This document shows positions 15,403 to 23,135 of a stretch of 32,462 nucleotides of DNA, in pieces. The notes below the pieces were generated by a model. The model did not search any database, was not told the origin of the DNA, and worked only from the letters and a program-made list of their open reading frames with translations. Each line of letters begins with the position of its first letter. Within the stretch, counting starts at the first letter, position 1. The DNA comes from a virus. Where the stretch lies: IMG/VR virus record IMGVR_UViG_3300005563_000074, positions 1 to 32,462 of that record; one strand, written 5' to 3'. The position numbers were made by a program, and so were the translations under genes.

Positions 15403-15876
15403 TTAGTGAGCCTTTCTGAGTGCCAAACGGACACGTTCTGGGGGGCCGCCTGCTACAATGTCATTACCTTGGTTTTTGGTCTTTTCAAAGTAGGCTAATT
15501 GCTCGTGCATAGTCTTGTCGGTGCCGACGGCACTTCTAACTTCTATGCCCATGGGGGTGTATTCCGTGATGAATACCAGCTTCTCACCGCCCTGAAGCCT
15601 CTCAGCAATGTCATGCTTGCTGAACGGGCCCAAGCGCAGGAATTCATTTTCCTTGTTCTGTGAACTCAAGTTCTCAATCATCAAGGCGCTGATACGGTCA
15701 GGACGGTAGTGAAACACGCCGCGTGAGTTCTCATAACGGACGATGCCATTGGGCAGCGGCAGTTCATCAGTGCCAACTGGAAACATCTGAACGTCACGCA
15801 AGCCTGAGAACAACTCAAGCTGCTGATGCAGCAAGGTTGCTAGGCTCTCCGGGACGTTTTTTCCAGTGTCGGTCAT
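15403..15876 (-). CDS. Unidentified virion-region protein
   Basis: 157 residues from ATG 15876, which overlaps the previous stop as ATGA; the extension to 15933 is inside the upstream gene and rejected. The sequence is soluble and mixed alpha/beta: LATLLHQQLELFSGLRDVQMFPVG, GIVRYENSRGVFHYRPDRIS, EKLVFITEYTPMGIEVRSAVGT. No motif I can name. It lies in the cluster between the beta-propeller protein and the ejection proteins, so it may be an internal virion or tail component, or an assembly chaperone. Conservation of reading frame and tight coupling make the gene call secure; the function is open. Confidence 0.68.
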   Translation of the reverse strand: MTDTGKNVPESLATLLHQQLELFSGLRDVQMFPVGTDELPLPNGIVRYENSRGVFHYRPDRISALMIENLSSQNKENEFLRLGPFSKHDIAERLQGGEKLVFITEYTPMGIEVRSAVGTDKTMHEQLAYFEKTKNQGNDIVAGGPPERVRLALRKAH

Positions 15877-16712
15877 AGTGATGCCAATGCCGTCGAACCA
15901 AGCAGGCTCTGCATGCCACCATTCTGAGCCCAACCACCAAGGACGGCCGTTGGGACGCCCATGATACCTGAGAGCATGTTGCCGTATTTCTCATTCTCAG
16001 CTGCGTAAGCCTTCATGTTGGCATCGTTCGCGTTTGCGGTTGCACCAATGAGGTTTGCAGGCTGGATAGTCAGGCCGGGCGTCTGCGTCCACGTTGGGTT
16101 GGTTGGGGCACCCAAGCCCGCGAGCGAACCAGCCAACTGGGCTGGCATCTGATACAGCGCCGCCGCTTGTTGCAGCAATGCAGGCTGTTGAGAAGCTTCG
16201 AAACCAGTGATCGTCTGACCTTGGCTCTGCTTCAAGGCATTCATGGCCTTGTCGTAGCCCGGCGTACCCGGCGCAAAGCCTTGGTTCTTCAGCTTCGTGT
16301 CAAGCCTATCCGTATCGTAATTCATTTGCGGTTGCAGATAGGACATCTGCTTGGCCATGGCATCCTTCAGCCAGCCGCTGGACATGTCACCGATGACGTC
16401 CTTGGGCTGAGCCGCGCCATAGTTGGCCCCGCTGAGCAAATCCTGACCTTGCTGGCCAGCAATCTTCTGAGTGCCCTGTAGGGTATTAAGAAGCTGCTGT
16501 TGTGCAGGGGTGAAACTGGTACTGGCCGTGTAAAGCGGCGTGCCATCCGGCGAAGTGCCGGTTTGGGTGTAAGTCAGGCTGCCATAAGGGTTGGTCTGGT
16601 TGACCATCGACCCCAGTTGGGATTGAATGCCGGATTGTGTGTTCAGTTGCTGTTGTTGCGATGCGACCTGCGTCGGATCGGCAACTTTGGGGACGTCAGG
16701 TGCATTTCCCAT
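15873..16712 (-). CDS. Gln-rich internal virion / ejection-type protein
   Basis: 279 residues from ATG 16712 (AAAAAGG 10 bases upstream). A TTG two codons earlier would create a TTGA overlap and is the alternative start. The protein opens MGNAPDVPKVADPTQVASQQQ, continues with a Gln/Thr-rich helical body (TYTQTGTSPDGTPLY, LQGTQKIAGQQGQDLL) and ends with an Ala/Gly-rich, possibly membrane-active tail (GIMGVPTAVLGGWA). I recognise this PxxPKVADPTQ...NPYG-x-LTY style from proteins encoded in the tail/ejection region of short-tailed phages of Proteobacteria. It is probably part of the internal core or ejectosome. No catalytic residues are evident. Confidence 0.65.
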   Translation of the reverse strand: MGNAPDVPKVADPTQVASQQQQLNTQSGIQSQLGSMVNQTNPYGSLTYTQTGTSPDGTPLYTASTSFTPAQQQLLNTLQGTQKIAGQQGQDLLSGANYGAAQPKDVIGDMSSGWLKDAMAKQMSYLQPQMNYDTDRLDTKLKNQGFAPGTPGYDKAMNALKQSQGQTITGFEASQQPALLQQAAALYQMPAQLAGSLAGLGAPTNPTWTQTPGLTIQPANLIGATANANDANMKAYAAENEKYGNMLSGIMGVPTAVLGGWAQNGGMQSLLGSTALASL

Positions 16713-16714
16713 CT

Positions 16715-17164
16715 TCAAGCAGCCTTTTTGACACGTTCAGTTAGAAGTTTTTCCATATCCTCGCGAAAGAGGACGAAACGGCACCCGGTATGTCGGGCAT
16801 TGTCAGTGGGACCGTAAAACCTACGCTGAACGCCTTCGTATTTGAAGCCAAAAAGCCCTGCACCAAGCTTCTTAAGAAGATAAGCCGGACGTTTGGGCAC
16901 AATAACGGTACATCTGGCTAGACGCAACTCATAAAGCGCGATGCGTGTCAATCCACGGACTATTCCGGGGGTGACCGTCCACTTCCCGTAATAGGATAGA
17001 TCAGCATTGGCATAGTTGTAGGATGAAAAGATGGCCGCACCCACCAACTGCCCGTCATCAATGATGCCCAAGGCCCGGCTGAACTGAATCGGCACTTTAT
17101 TGTACTCTTGGAAGGCCCAAGCAGCCACGTGAGCGTCAGCGTCAAGCAAAATTCCCTTGGTCAT
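16715..17164 (-). CDS. GNAT-fold-like protein in the virion operon
   Basis: 149 residues, ATGA overlap with the upstream gene. The layout resembles a GNAT acetyltransferase: a central strand ALGIIDDGQLVGAAIFSSY (residues 31-49), then VTPGIVRGLTRIALYELRL, a helix preceded by a short loop where the acetyl-CoA pyrophosphate would bind, and a late FGFKYEGVQRRFYG strand. The canonical QxxGxG/A loop is not intact, so catalytic activity is doubtful. Acetyltransferase-like proteins occur in the internal-core or tail cluster of several short-tailed phages, where they may be structural. The fold assignment is by eye. Confidence 0.55.
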   Translation of the reverse strand: MTKGILLDADAHVAAWAFQEYNKVPIQFSRALGIIDDGQLVGAAIFSSYNYANADLSYYGKWTVTPGIVRGLTRIALYELRLARCTVIVPKRPAYLLKKLGAGLFGFKYEGVQRRFYGPTDNARHTGCRFVLFREDMEKLLTERVKKAA

Positions 17165-18822
17165 ATAAAACCTCCCATTTCAAGGATGGCATTGAAGGCG
17201 TTGACTCGCAAAACTACCTTGGTTTGATCCAATCCAGTGTCAAACGTGGCAGTGTCAAATTCTGAGAAGTCAAAAATGGCGACACTTTCGTCCACATTGA
17301 CGGCACTAACGTTCACAGTCATGTGGACAGCCAGTGCGTGCCCCAGTGCTTGAGCACTGAGCCAGTTTGTCGTCTGGACCAGCTGGCCAAACCACACTGA
17401 AGTATCCCAAATGGCTTCGTCCCACAGCGCACCGCCGTTCAAGATCTGAACTGGCGCGTTCTGTTGCTGGATTCTGAAGTCAGCGTCCACCGACAAGAAA
17501 GGGGTGACGGTCTGACCAGCCGTAATGAAGGGCTGGATAGCCGTCATGCGTTTCACATTGCCCGGCGCGTCGAAATAATTGTACGCCACCTGCATATCCG
17601 CAAGGATGGGCAGGCCAAAATCGGTGCTGCCGGTGAACGCCTTGTTGATGCCACCTGTGTTATCGCCGAAATACAGTTCGTTATTGTAGATTTCGAAGCA
17701 ATTGGCGTTCCAACCAGTGAATTGGCACCATGCGCCCGTGAGCGCGTTCATGACGAACTGAACTTGAGTGGTGTTCTCTACCTGAGGCACGTTTAGAATG
17801 GCCAATGTCTCAGGTGCGTAGCTGATAAGCTGCCACCCGAACAGGTCCTGACCAACTTCAGCCGCATTTGCCATTGCATTCTGAATGCGGGCCGTAATGG
17901 CAACGCTTCGCTCAGAGCTGGGGTCAAATGGCAAGGCCTGTGATAGCGGGATCACGCCTTGTTGCGTGATAATGCCCACATCAGAACCGATTTTAGTAGC
18001 ACAACGAAGACTAATAGGCGGAGACATGTCAAACGTCCCCGCCAATGACCAATTGGTAGCGTCAGTAGGGTCAACACCGCTGAAGATGCTGATCTGACCA
18101 CGGCTTGAGATAAATACCATATAATCTTGCGGACCATTGCCTCCGTCAACCGTCCAATCAGCAATCGCCACAAGGTAGCCGCCCTTCCCCCAGTTGGCAC
18201 CCAGATCAATGGTACCATCAATGGCACCGGTAATGGCATCCGTAGGCATGAATGCCGCCACAGTAGAACCGCCGCCACCGCCATTACTGAGGACGTACCA
18301 CAGTCTGCGCTTCTGAGCATGAATGTTGATAATGGCGGAAGTAGTCAAGCCACCCGGCAAACCGGTGATGGCAGGCACCGACCACGTCGTGCCATTGTAT
18401 TGACGAAGCGTATCAACACCATTGCACAGCTGGATGACAGTTGTTCCAAGGCTGGGGGTGAAATTGGTGTACTGCCATCGAGCTGAGTTGAGCCCGGTCA
18501 CCACTGGGGTAGCAATTGTCGACGTCACATCGTAAATGGTGTCGCCAGCGGCAGCAAACATCTCGTCGCCATCACCATCACGGCGCACCATGAGGGTTTC
18601 AACCGGGATGCTGTTATCAAGAAATGCGTGTGGGAAGAAACCACTGCGCAACTCAACCCAGCCGGGGCGTGGAATCCAGTTATTCAAGATAGGCGCACGC
18701 TTGGGGTCCATGGACGCCAACGGTGAGATGGCATCCCAGCCATCAGTAGGCACAGGAATGACCTTGCTCACCACGTCAGGGGCGGGCGTAGGCACCTTTT
18801 GTATCGTTTTTGTTTTTCTCAT
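17161..18822 (-). CDS. Beta-propeller tail hub / phage stabilisation-like (nozzle) protein
   Basis: 553 residues, ATGA overlap with the upstream gene. The N-terminus carries the segment typical of this group: DGWDAISPLASMDPKRAPIL, NNWIPRPGWVELRSGF, in which genes encode a line like 'D..APLDNWFP....V.LR.GF'. A long series of beta blades follows (LMVRRDGDGDEMFAAAGDTIYDV, VIQLCNGVDTLRQYNGTTW, DYMVFISSRGQISIFSGVD), ending with a beta-rich C-terminal domain. Proteins of this build form the propeller-like nozzle or stabilisation ring at the distal end of a short tail (P22 gp10-like or T7 gp12-like role). It lies after the adaptor and the two zincin genes in transcription order. Confidence 0.75.
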   Translation of the reverse strand: MRKTKTIQKVPTPAPDVVSKVIPVPTDGWDAISPLASMDPKRAPILNNWIPRPGWVELRSGFFPHAFLDNSIPVETLMVRRDGDGDEMFAAAGDTIYDVTSTIATPVVTGLNSARWQYTNFTPSLGTTVIQLCNGVDTLRQYNGTTWSVPAITGLPGGLTTSAIINIHAQKRRLWYVLSNGGGGGSTVAAFMPTDAITGAIDGTIDLGANWGKGGYLVAIADWTVDGGNGPQDYMVFISSRGQISIFSGVDPTDATNWSLAGTFDMSPPISLRCATKIGSDVGIITQQGVIPLSQALPFDPSSERSVAITARIQNAMANAAEVGQDLFGWQLISYAPETLAILNVPQVENTTQVQFVMNALTGAWCQFTGWNANCFEIYNNELYFGDNTGGINKAFTGSTDFGLPILADMQVAYNYFDAPGNVKRMTAIQPFITAGQTVTPFLSVDADFRIQQQNAPVQILNGGALWDEAIWDTSVWFGQLVQTTNWLSAQALGHALAVHMTVNVSAVNVDESVAIFDFSEFDTATFDTGLDQTKVVLRVNAFNAILEMGGFI

Positions 18823-19814
18823 TTGCCTCTAAGTGCCCTGATCGTTTCAGTTACCGGGTCAAACGCATATTGATCAATGTACTTGGTGTCCTGTGTTTCC
18901 CAAGGATGCAGGAGTTTGCGCTCAGCTGGGGTAAAATCTTTACGCTTCTGAACGTTGCGTGCCTCAACCTCACCGGCCGTCTTGTGGTACAAATCATTAG
19001 CTTGACGCTTCAAAGCATCGAAGTCATATGCACCGGACCAGTTAGGGTCAGCGCGCAATTGCTGTTCAAGTTTACTTGCATAGTAATTAGGATTATTGCC
19101 GGGGCTGAAGCCTTCAATCTTCTGAATTGAATGTTGTAGTTCATGCAAGGCAACATCACGTGCTGTGCGCCAGTCAGGGGCATTTACGAATATCTGACCT
19201 TGGTCAGTTAAGTTCATGCCAGAACCAATCGGGTCGCTACTATCCTTGGTCACAGTAAAGCTTTGGCCACGCAACTGCGGATAAGCCTTGTATGCGTCAG
19301 GGTGGTGGAACAACGACTCCAAGCTGCCAATGGCTTTGTCGCCCTCACGCTCGGGCATGTACTTCATGACGCTTTTGTTGTCTGGTATCTCATAGCGCCA
19401 CAAGCGATCGGCAGGGTTGCGGAACCAGTCAGTGCTGGTCCTCACGGCATCAGGCAACATGCCATCCGAGACCATTTGCTCAGCTTTGTTCAAACGACCA
19501 AGATCCGCACCGATGCCGAGCTTGCCGCCAAAGACACCAGCTGCACCAGAAGCAGCCATGGGCGTGCCTACGCCTGCGAGGTCAACGGCAGTGCGCGCTC
19601 CAGCATCATAAAGCGGCGCGTTGGGTTGCACGGCGGCAGGGTTGTCGGTGTAATCCTCACGACGCAAGCCGGGTGTGGCCTGTGTGGCGCTGTCGATGGC
19701 TTTTTTGGGTATGCCCATCAGCGCCTTGACCACCATGGACAAAGCCGTGTCGCTGCCCTCAGGCGTGTTGCCAGCGCCAAACGGCATCATTTCCTGAAGT
19801 GGTACCCCGGCCAT
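18819..19814 (-). CDS. Zincin-like metallopeptidase-domain virion-region protein (HELQH)
   Basis: 331 residues, TAATG junction with the upstream gene. The N-terminal ~100 residues are Ala/Gly-rich with a possible membrane-active part. The C-terminal domain has WFRNPADRLWRYEIPDN, LESLFHHPDAYKAYPQLR, then ALHELQHSIQKIEGF with the zinc motif H224-E-L-Q-H228, and AGEVEARNV (E284 is a candidate third ligand). This order is that of peptidase-like domains I know from large polyvalent phage and mobile-element proteins. It may cleave virion or host proteins on entry, mature another virion protein, or be an ejected effector. It directly follows another HExxH protein. Confidence 0.72.
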   Translation of the reverse strand: MAGVPLQEMMPFGAGNTPEGSDTALSMVVKALMGIPKKAIDSATQATPGLRREDYTDNPAAVQPNAPLYDAGARTAVDLAGVGTPMAASGAAGVFGGKLGIGADLGRLNKAEQMVSDGMLPDAVRTSTDWFRNPADRLWRYEIPDNKSVMKYMPEREGDKAIGSLESLFHHPDAYKAYPQLRGQSFTVTKDSSDPIGSGMNLTDQGQIFVNAPDWRTARDVALHELQHSIQKIEGFSPGNNPNYYASKLEQQLRADPNWSGAYDFDALKRQANDLYHKTAGEVEARNVQKRKDFTPAERKLLHPWETQDTKYIDQYAFDPVTETIRALRGK

Positions 19815-20674
19815 TACTGCGGTCCCGATCGTCGTGAACGCGTCAACCTATCTTTTATTGCCAATTCCTCAAGTTGCCTTAAAGCTTCTTGTCGTGCAGT
19901 GGCGTTAATTGGATATTTGTTCTTATCAAATACATCAATGCCAGCTTGCCGTTGTGCAGCATCAATATTCCCAGCAAGACCTTCAGGATCACCACCTTTG
20001 GAAGACATCAGCCAACGCACCACCATTTCTTCACTCAGGTTGGGGCCTTTTGCTCCCAGCACTCTCATGGCTTCTTTTGACTCTTCAGGATACTTCTCAC
20101 GAAGCTTTTGCAAGCCACGGTGGGTGGATTCATGAACTATCGCGTCATTGGTCTCAGCTGGCACATACATGCGATCTTGTTTGGCATCATACAGACCAGC
20201 TAAAGATGGATTTTTGATTTCAGCATCCATGACCACGCCAGATGGATTGAAACCCATAGCCGCAATAGGACTTCTGTTGGCTGCCAAAGCAGCCTGCATC
20301 ATCACATTCCTCAATTGACCTTGTAATTCTCTGCTCTTGTTTAGGTCAACATCACTGCTGGTAGTGTCATGCGTCAGGAAGTCTGCACTGTGGCCAGCAC
20401 CACTCGTTGGCAAGAACATTTCACGCGCTCCGCCACGTGCGCCCTTCTTGACTGGTTCCTGAAAGGCTAAGTTCTGTCCGAGAACACGTGCCTTGTTGTT
20501 GTTCAGGTAGTCTTCATTGACGCTGTTATCGCCGAAGCCATAGTTGCGGGCGTAGTCAGCATCATGAGATGATGGGTAGGCAGGAAGTGCAGGTGCGGCC
20601 TCAAGGCCAAGCGAGGGCGTTGCCTGCGGACCACGCAGCCAATTCAGGACGGTACTGAGGGGTCCGTCAGCCAA
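19814..20674 (-). CDS. Second zincin-like HExxH protein
   Basis: 286 residues from a TTG at 20674, chosen because GGGAGG lies 5 bases upstream and it overlaps the previous stop by 8 bases; the in-frame TTG at 20737 has no ribosome site. The C-terminal half has DAKQDRMYVPAETNDAIVHESTHRGLQ with H181-E-S-T-H185, followed about 30 residues later by PNLSEEMVVRWLM, whose glutamates (215, 216) could supply the third zinc ligand. The N-terminal half is polar and Asn-rich with no motif. The HExxH plus NxxEE arrangement is that of gluzincin-like domains in large phage proteins. It is paired with a second HELQH protein. Role unknown; a virion-carried peptidase is plausible. Confidence 0.7.
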   Translation of the reverse strand: MADGPLSTVLNWLRGPQATPSLGLEAAPALPAYPSSHDADYARNYGFGDNSVNEDYLNNNKARVLGQNLAFQEPVKKGARGGAREMFLPTSGAGHSADFLTHDTTSSDVDLNKSRELQGQLRNVMMQAALAANRSPIAAMGFNPSGVVMDAEIKNPSLAGLYDAKQDRMYVPAETNDAIVHESTHRGLQKLREKYPEESKEAMRVLGAKGPNLSEEMVVRWLMSSKGGDPEGLAGNIDAAQRQAGIDVFDKNKYPINATARQEALRQLEELAIKDRLTRSRRSGPQ

Positions 20675-20867
20675 TCTTGCCTCCCGGCTTGGCTTGGGCT
20701 TTGGCGGGCTTTGCAGCGTCACTGACAACGCCAACAAAGGGGCCCGGTGTCGGAGTAGGGGCGGCGGCTTGCGCCTGTAGCGCCCCCGCTGGGGGCTTTA
20801 TCTTGCCCCCAGCTTTCAGATACTGGACAACCCGTTGGAGCTCTGTGGTGTAGGCCATGATCGCCAT
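20667..20867 (-). CDS. Small Pro/Ala-rich protein
   Basis: 66 residues (ATG 20867; an internal ATG at 20858 has the better upstream GGGATGG and may be the real start). An N-terminal helix (YTTELQRVVQYLKAGGKI) is followed by a Pro/Ala/Lys-rich tail (APTPTPGPF, AKPAKAQAKPGGKIG). The stop overlaps the TTG start of the zincin gene by 8 bases, so translation is likely coupled. It may be a short linker or chaperone for its neighbour. The 45-base gap between it and the adaptor gene holds nothing recognisable. Confidence 0.5.
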   Translation of the reverse strand: MAIMAYTTELQRVVQYLKAGGKIKPPAGALQAQAAAPTPTPGPFVGVVSDAAKPAKAQAKPGGKIG

Positions 20868-20912
20868 CCCAAATTAGTCAAAATTGTGATGACGCCACGC
20901 TAAAGCCTGATT

Positions 20913-21887
20913 TCAGCTTTCATTAGCCCCGGAAGGACCAGGAAAGAATCCATCCTGCACGTTTGCCGGTGAGATGAATACCGGGCTGACACGCTTGTTC
21001 AGCTGCAAGGTAGGTGCAGCCCCATCGCGGCCAATGAGACGGTCCACGTAATCAACCCAGCGGCCTTGCTGAGTGACATAGCTTCCCATGCCTTTGGCTT
21101 CCCAGAACATCCACTTGATGCCCATGATGATGGCCTGATCGTCAAGAAGGGGCTGATCATCATCATTTTCAAAGTATTGGGCGAAGTTGCTGCGGGAACC
21201 ATTGACCATCACCGCGTACAGCGACAGATATTCAAACACCAGCTGTAACGGTGAACTGATCTCATTCGGCGGCGGCCAAATGCGCCAATTGTTGGCGTAG
21301 GGACCGACCTGCCGGAAGTGCCTGCGCGGGCCCGTGGTGACAATACCTGACCGGTGCCACTGATCCATCTGAGGGCTGTCAGGCCCAATCAGTTCCCATT
21401 GGTTGGTGCGGTCCCACATGGTGCGGTTCTGCATCCAGTCCATACCGGGCGGCTCAGGAAAGGTATCCTTGGCGAACGTAAGGTCCACAGCTGCCACCGG
21501 GTCAGCGTTGGTGGCTTCCATGGTCATGGTGACTGTAGTGGCATCGTCCACTGACAGAAGACGAGCCCCCACTGCAATGTCAGTACCTGAGACGGACCAG
21601 TAATTAGCCTCAAGCCCCGCCGTGCTGGGGATGTTGCTGATGATGGGAGTGTAGGACGCTAAGAAATCACCAGTGGTGACGATGGGCACCGGTATCACAA
21701 GATCATACTCAAACTGACACGCGGTCCAGCCCTCAGGGTTGCACCGTCGCAATTCATCAAGCACGCGGTTTGCAAGCGCAAACATCTGCACCGTGGTGGC
21801 GTCTTGATTGCCCACCACGGTGTCAGCTTGAGGAAGCCCAAGTTCTGCTTGGGCTTTCTGTATGATTTGCAGCAACGTAAGCGGCAT
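20913..21887 (-). CDS. Head-tail adaptor (connector) protein
   Basis: 324 residues from ATG 21887, 4 bases after the preceding stop with no clear ribosome site, so probably coupled. The N-terminal helix LLQIIQKAQAELGLPQ and NRVLDELRR, a central beta insertion (SGTDIAVGARLLSVDDATTVTM), FRQVGPYANNWRIWPPP, and a C-terminal helix LLDDQAIIMGIKWMFWEAKG are the pattern of phage adaptor proteins that sit between the portal ring and the tail (P22 gp4 / T7 gp11-like role). I recognise the pattern rather than a named family. It is placed after the head genes and before the nozzle protein, as expected. Confidence 0.7.
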   Translation of the reverse strand: MPLTLLQIIQKAQAELGLPQADTVVGNQDATTVQMFALANRVLDELRRCNPEGWTACQFEYDLVIPVPIVTTGDFLASYTPIISNIPSTAGLEANYWSVSGTDIAVGARLLSVDDATTVTMTMEATNADPVAAVDLTFAKDTFPEPPGMDWMQNRTMWDRTNQWELIGPDSPQMDQWHRSGIVTTGPRRHFRQVGPYANNWRIWPPPNEISSPLQLVFEYLSLYAVMVNGSRSNFAQYFENDDDQPLLDDQAIIMGIKWMFWEAKGMGSYVTQQGRWVDYVDRLIGRDGAAPTLQLNKRVSPVFISPANVQDGFFPGPSGANES

Positions 21888-21891
21888 TGAC

Positions 21892-22254
21892 TTACGCCAG
21901 TACGATGTAGGTCCAGAAACCCTTCTTGTACTGCCAGATGATGGCAGCCTTGTTCTGCGGCAGGTTGAGCGAACCGTTCAACGTGCCACCGAACGTATCA
22001 CCAACCGGCGGATAGATGACACCAGTGGTGGCAGTTGGGTTGACAATGAAATACGGCTCGAAGATGTTGGTGCCGGTCGGGAAGATAGCACCGGTCGCAC
22101 CACCAGCCGTCAGCAGTTCAGTATTCTTGGACTTGATTTTGGCAGCGGTAGCCTGCGCAACGCCAACAGTCGTCAGCACACTTGGATTACCACCAATCAG
22201 CGCGGCCAATTGGGGGGCCATGCCGAGCCCACAGAGGGCGTCTTGACTTGCCAT
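21892..22254 (-). CDS. Minor virion protein, unidentified
   Basis: 120 residues from ATG 22254 with GAGGAG 7 bases upstream. An N-terminal helical stretch (GMAPQLAALIGGNPSVLTTV, QATAAKIKSKNTELL) is followed by a beta-rich half (IFPTGTNIFEPYFIVNPT, NLPQNKAAIIWQYKKGFWTYI). The Gly/Thr/Pro-rich beta half resembles small capsid-surface or head-completion proteins. It lies between an HhH/coiled-coil protein and the adaptor, inside the head gene cluster. Its exact role is unknown. Confidence 0.62.
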   Translation of the reverse strand: MASQDALCGLGMAPQLAALIGGNPSVLTTVGVAQATAAKIKSKNTELLTAGGATGAIFPTGTNIFEPYFIVNPTATTGVIYPPVGDTFGGTLNGSLNLPQNKAAIIWQYKKGFWTYIVLA

Positions 22255-22278
22255 AATGTATCTCCTCAGAGGTTTGAG

Positions 22279-23079
22279 TTAGGCGATTCGGGCACGCGGA
22301 CGCTTGGCCGGTTCAGGCTTCTTAGCCTTGCCCTTAGCCAAATCACGGGTCTTGTGAGTGTCGTTGATCTGCGCCGTCTGCGCATCGAACGGTTGCTGCC
22401 TGCCGGGAGCATACTGCGGGCGGGCACCCTGACGACCACCTTGGTTGGCCATCATGCGTTGAACGTCTTCCATCGTGACGGCGCTGGAATTGCGCTCAAG
22501 CAGCTGTTGAAGCTGGCCCTCAAGCAACTCAATCTTGTGATTGAGGGAGTGGATCTCGCGGTCCTTCTCGTCCAAGGCTGCTTTAAGTTGACTGGCCTTG
22601 ACACCCTTGTTCGCCACCTCGAGGTAGCGCTGAGCGTCATTGACCCAGTTCTGAGCACCCATGCCGATGGTTTCAATGGCGTGGGCTGAGAGCTTGGCGC
22701 ACTGCTCAATGGTGTGAACGCCTGAGGCCTTCAAAGCAGCGCCGATACTCGGGTTGGCAGGGAACAGCATGTCAATGGGCGTGCCATTGGATACCTGCGG
22801 TGCGTTTTCCTTGAATTGCATGAACTGCAACGGGAAGCGCTTCTTGTCGGAGTCATTGGCAAGACGCTCGATGATGTTGAGCCGTTCACCGGGCGGGTGG
22901 ATGCGGACAAACAACTTGTCATCATACTGCGGCGAGCCTTCCTCAGCCGACCTGCCGGGGTTGTGAACCGGCTTCAGAAAGAACATGACAACCATTCCGG
23001 AATCGCCGGGGCCGTAATTTACAACTCCGCCCCAGTCACCCATTTTCTGGATACCAGAATGCGATTGAAAGTCTTCCAT
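22279..23079 (-). CDS. HhH-like and coiled-coil protein of the head region
   Basis: 266 residues from ATG 23079 (AAAGGAG 8 bases upstream). Three parts are seen. Residues 1-100 are a beta-rich domain with conserved-looking DWGGVVNYGPGDSGMV and DKLFVRIHPPGERLNIIERL. Residues about 105-155 have an HhH-like repeat (IGAALKASGVHTIEQCAKLS, AIETIGMGAQNWVNDAQRYL). Residues about 168-200 are a coiled coil (ALDEKDREIHSLNHKIELLEG), followed by a Gln/Lys/Arg-rich basic tail ending in PKRPRARIA-like residues. The basic tail and HhH fit DNA or RNA contact, so an internal head protein or packaging-related factor is possible. I know no named family. Confidence 0.6.
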   Translation of the reverse strand: MEDFQSHSGIQKMGDWGGVVNYGPGDSGMVVMFFLKPVHNPGRSAEEGSPQYDDKLFVRIHPPGERLNIIERLANDSDKKRFPLQFMQFKENAPQVSNGTPIDMLFPANPSIGAALKASGVHTIEQCAKLSAHAIETIGMGAQNWVNDAQRYLEVANKGVKASQLKAALDEKDREIHSLNHKIELLEGQLQQLLERNSSAVTMEDVQRMMANQGGRQGARPQYAPGRQQPFDAQTAQINDTHKTRDLAKGKAKKPEPAKRPRARIA

Positions 23080-23135
23080 AACTCAAACTCCTTTAAAGAT
23101 TGCTGACTGCCGGGCGGAAGATAGCTCAGTTCACA

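Noticed and set aside
19263-20135. 290-codon open frame on the + strand
   Set aside because: Antisense across the two HExxH genes, whose motifs and coupled starts are clear on the - strand. No ribosome site or domain.
21862-22689. 275-codon open frame on the + strand
   Set aside because: Antisense to the minor virion and HhH/coiled-coil genes, crossing their boundary. No recognisable domain.
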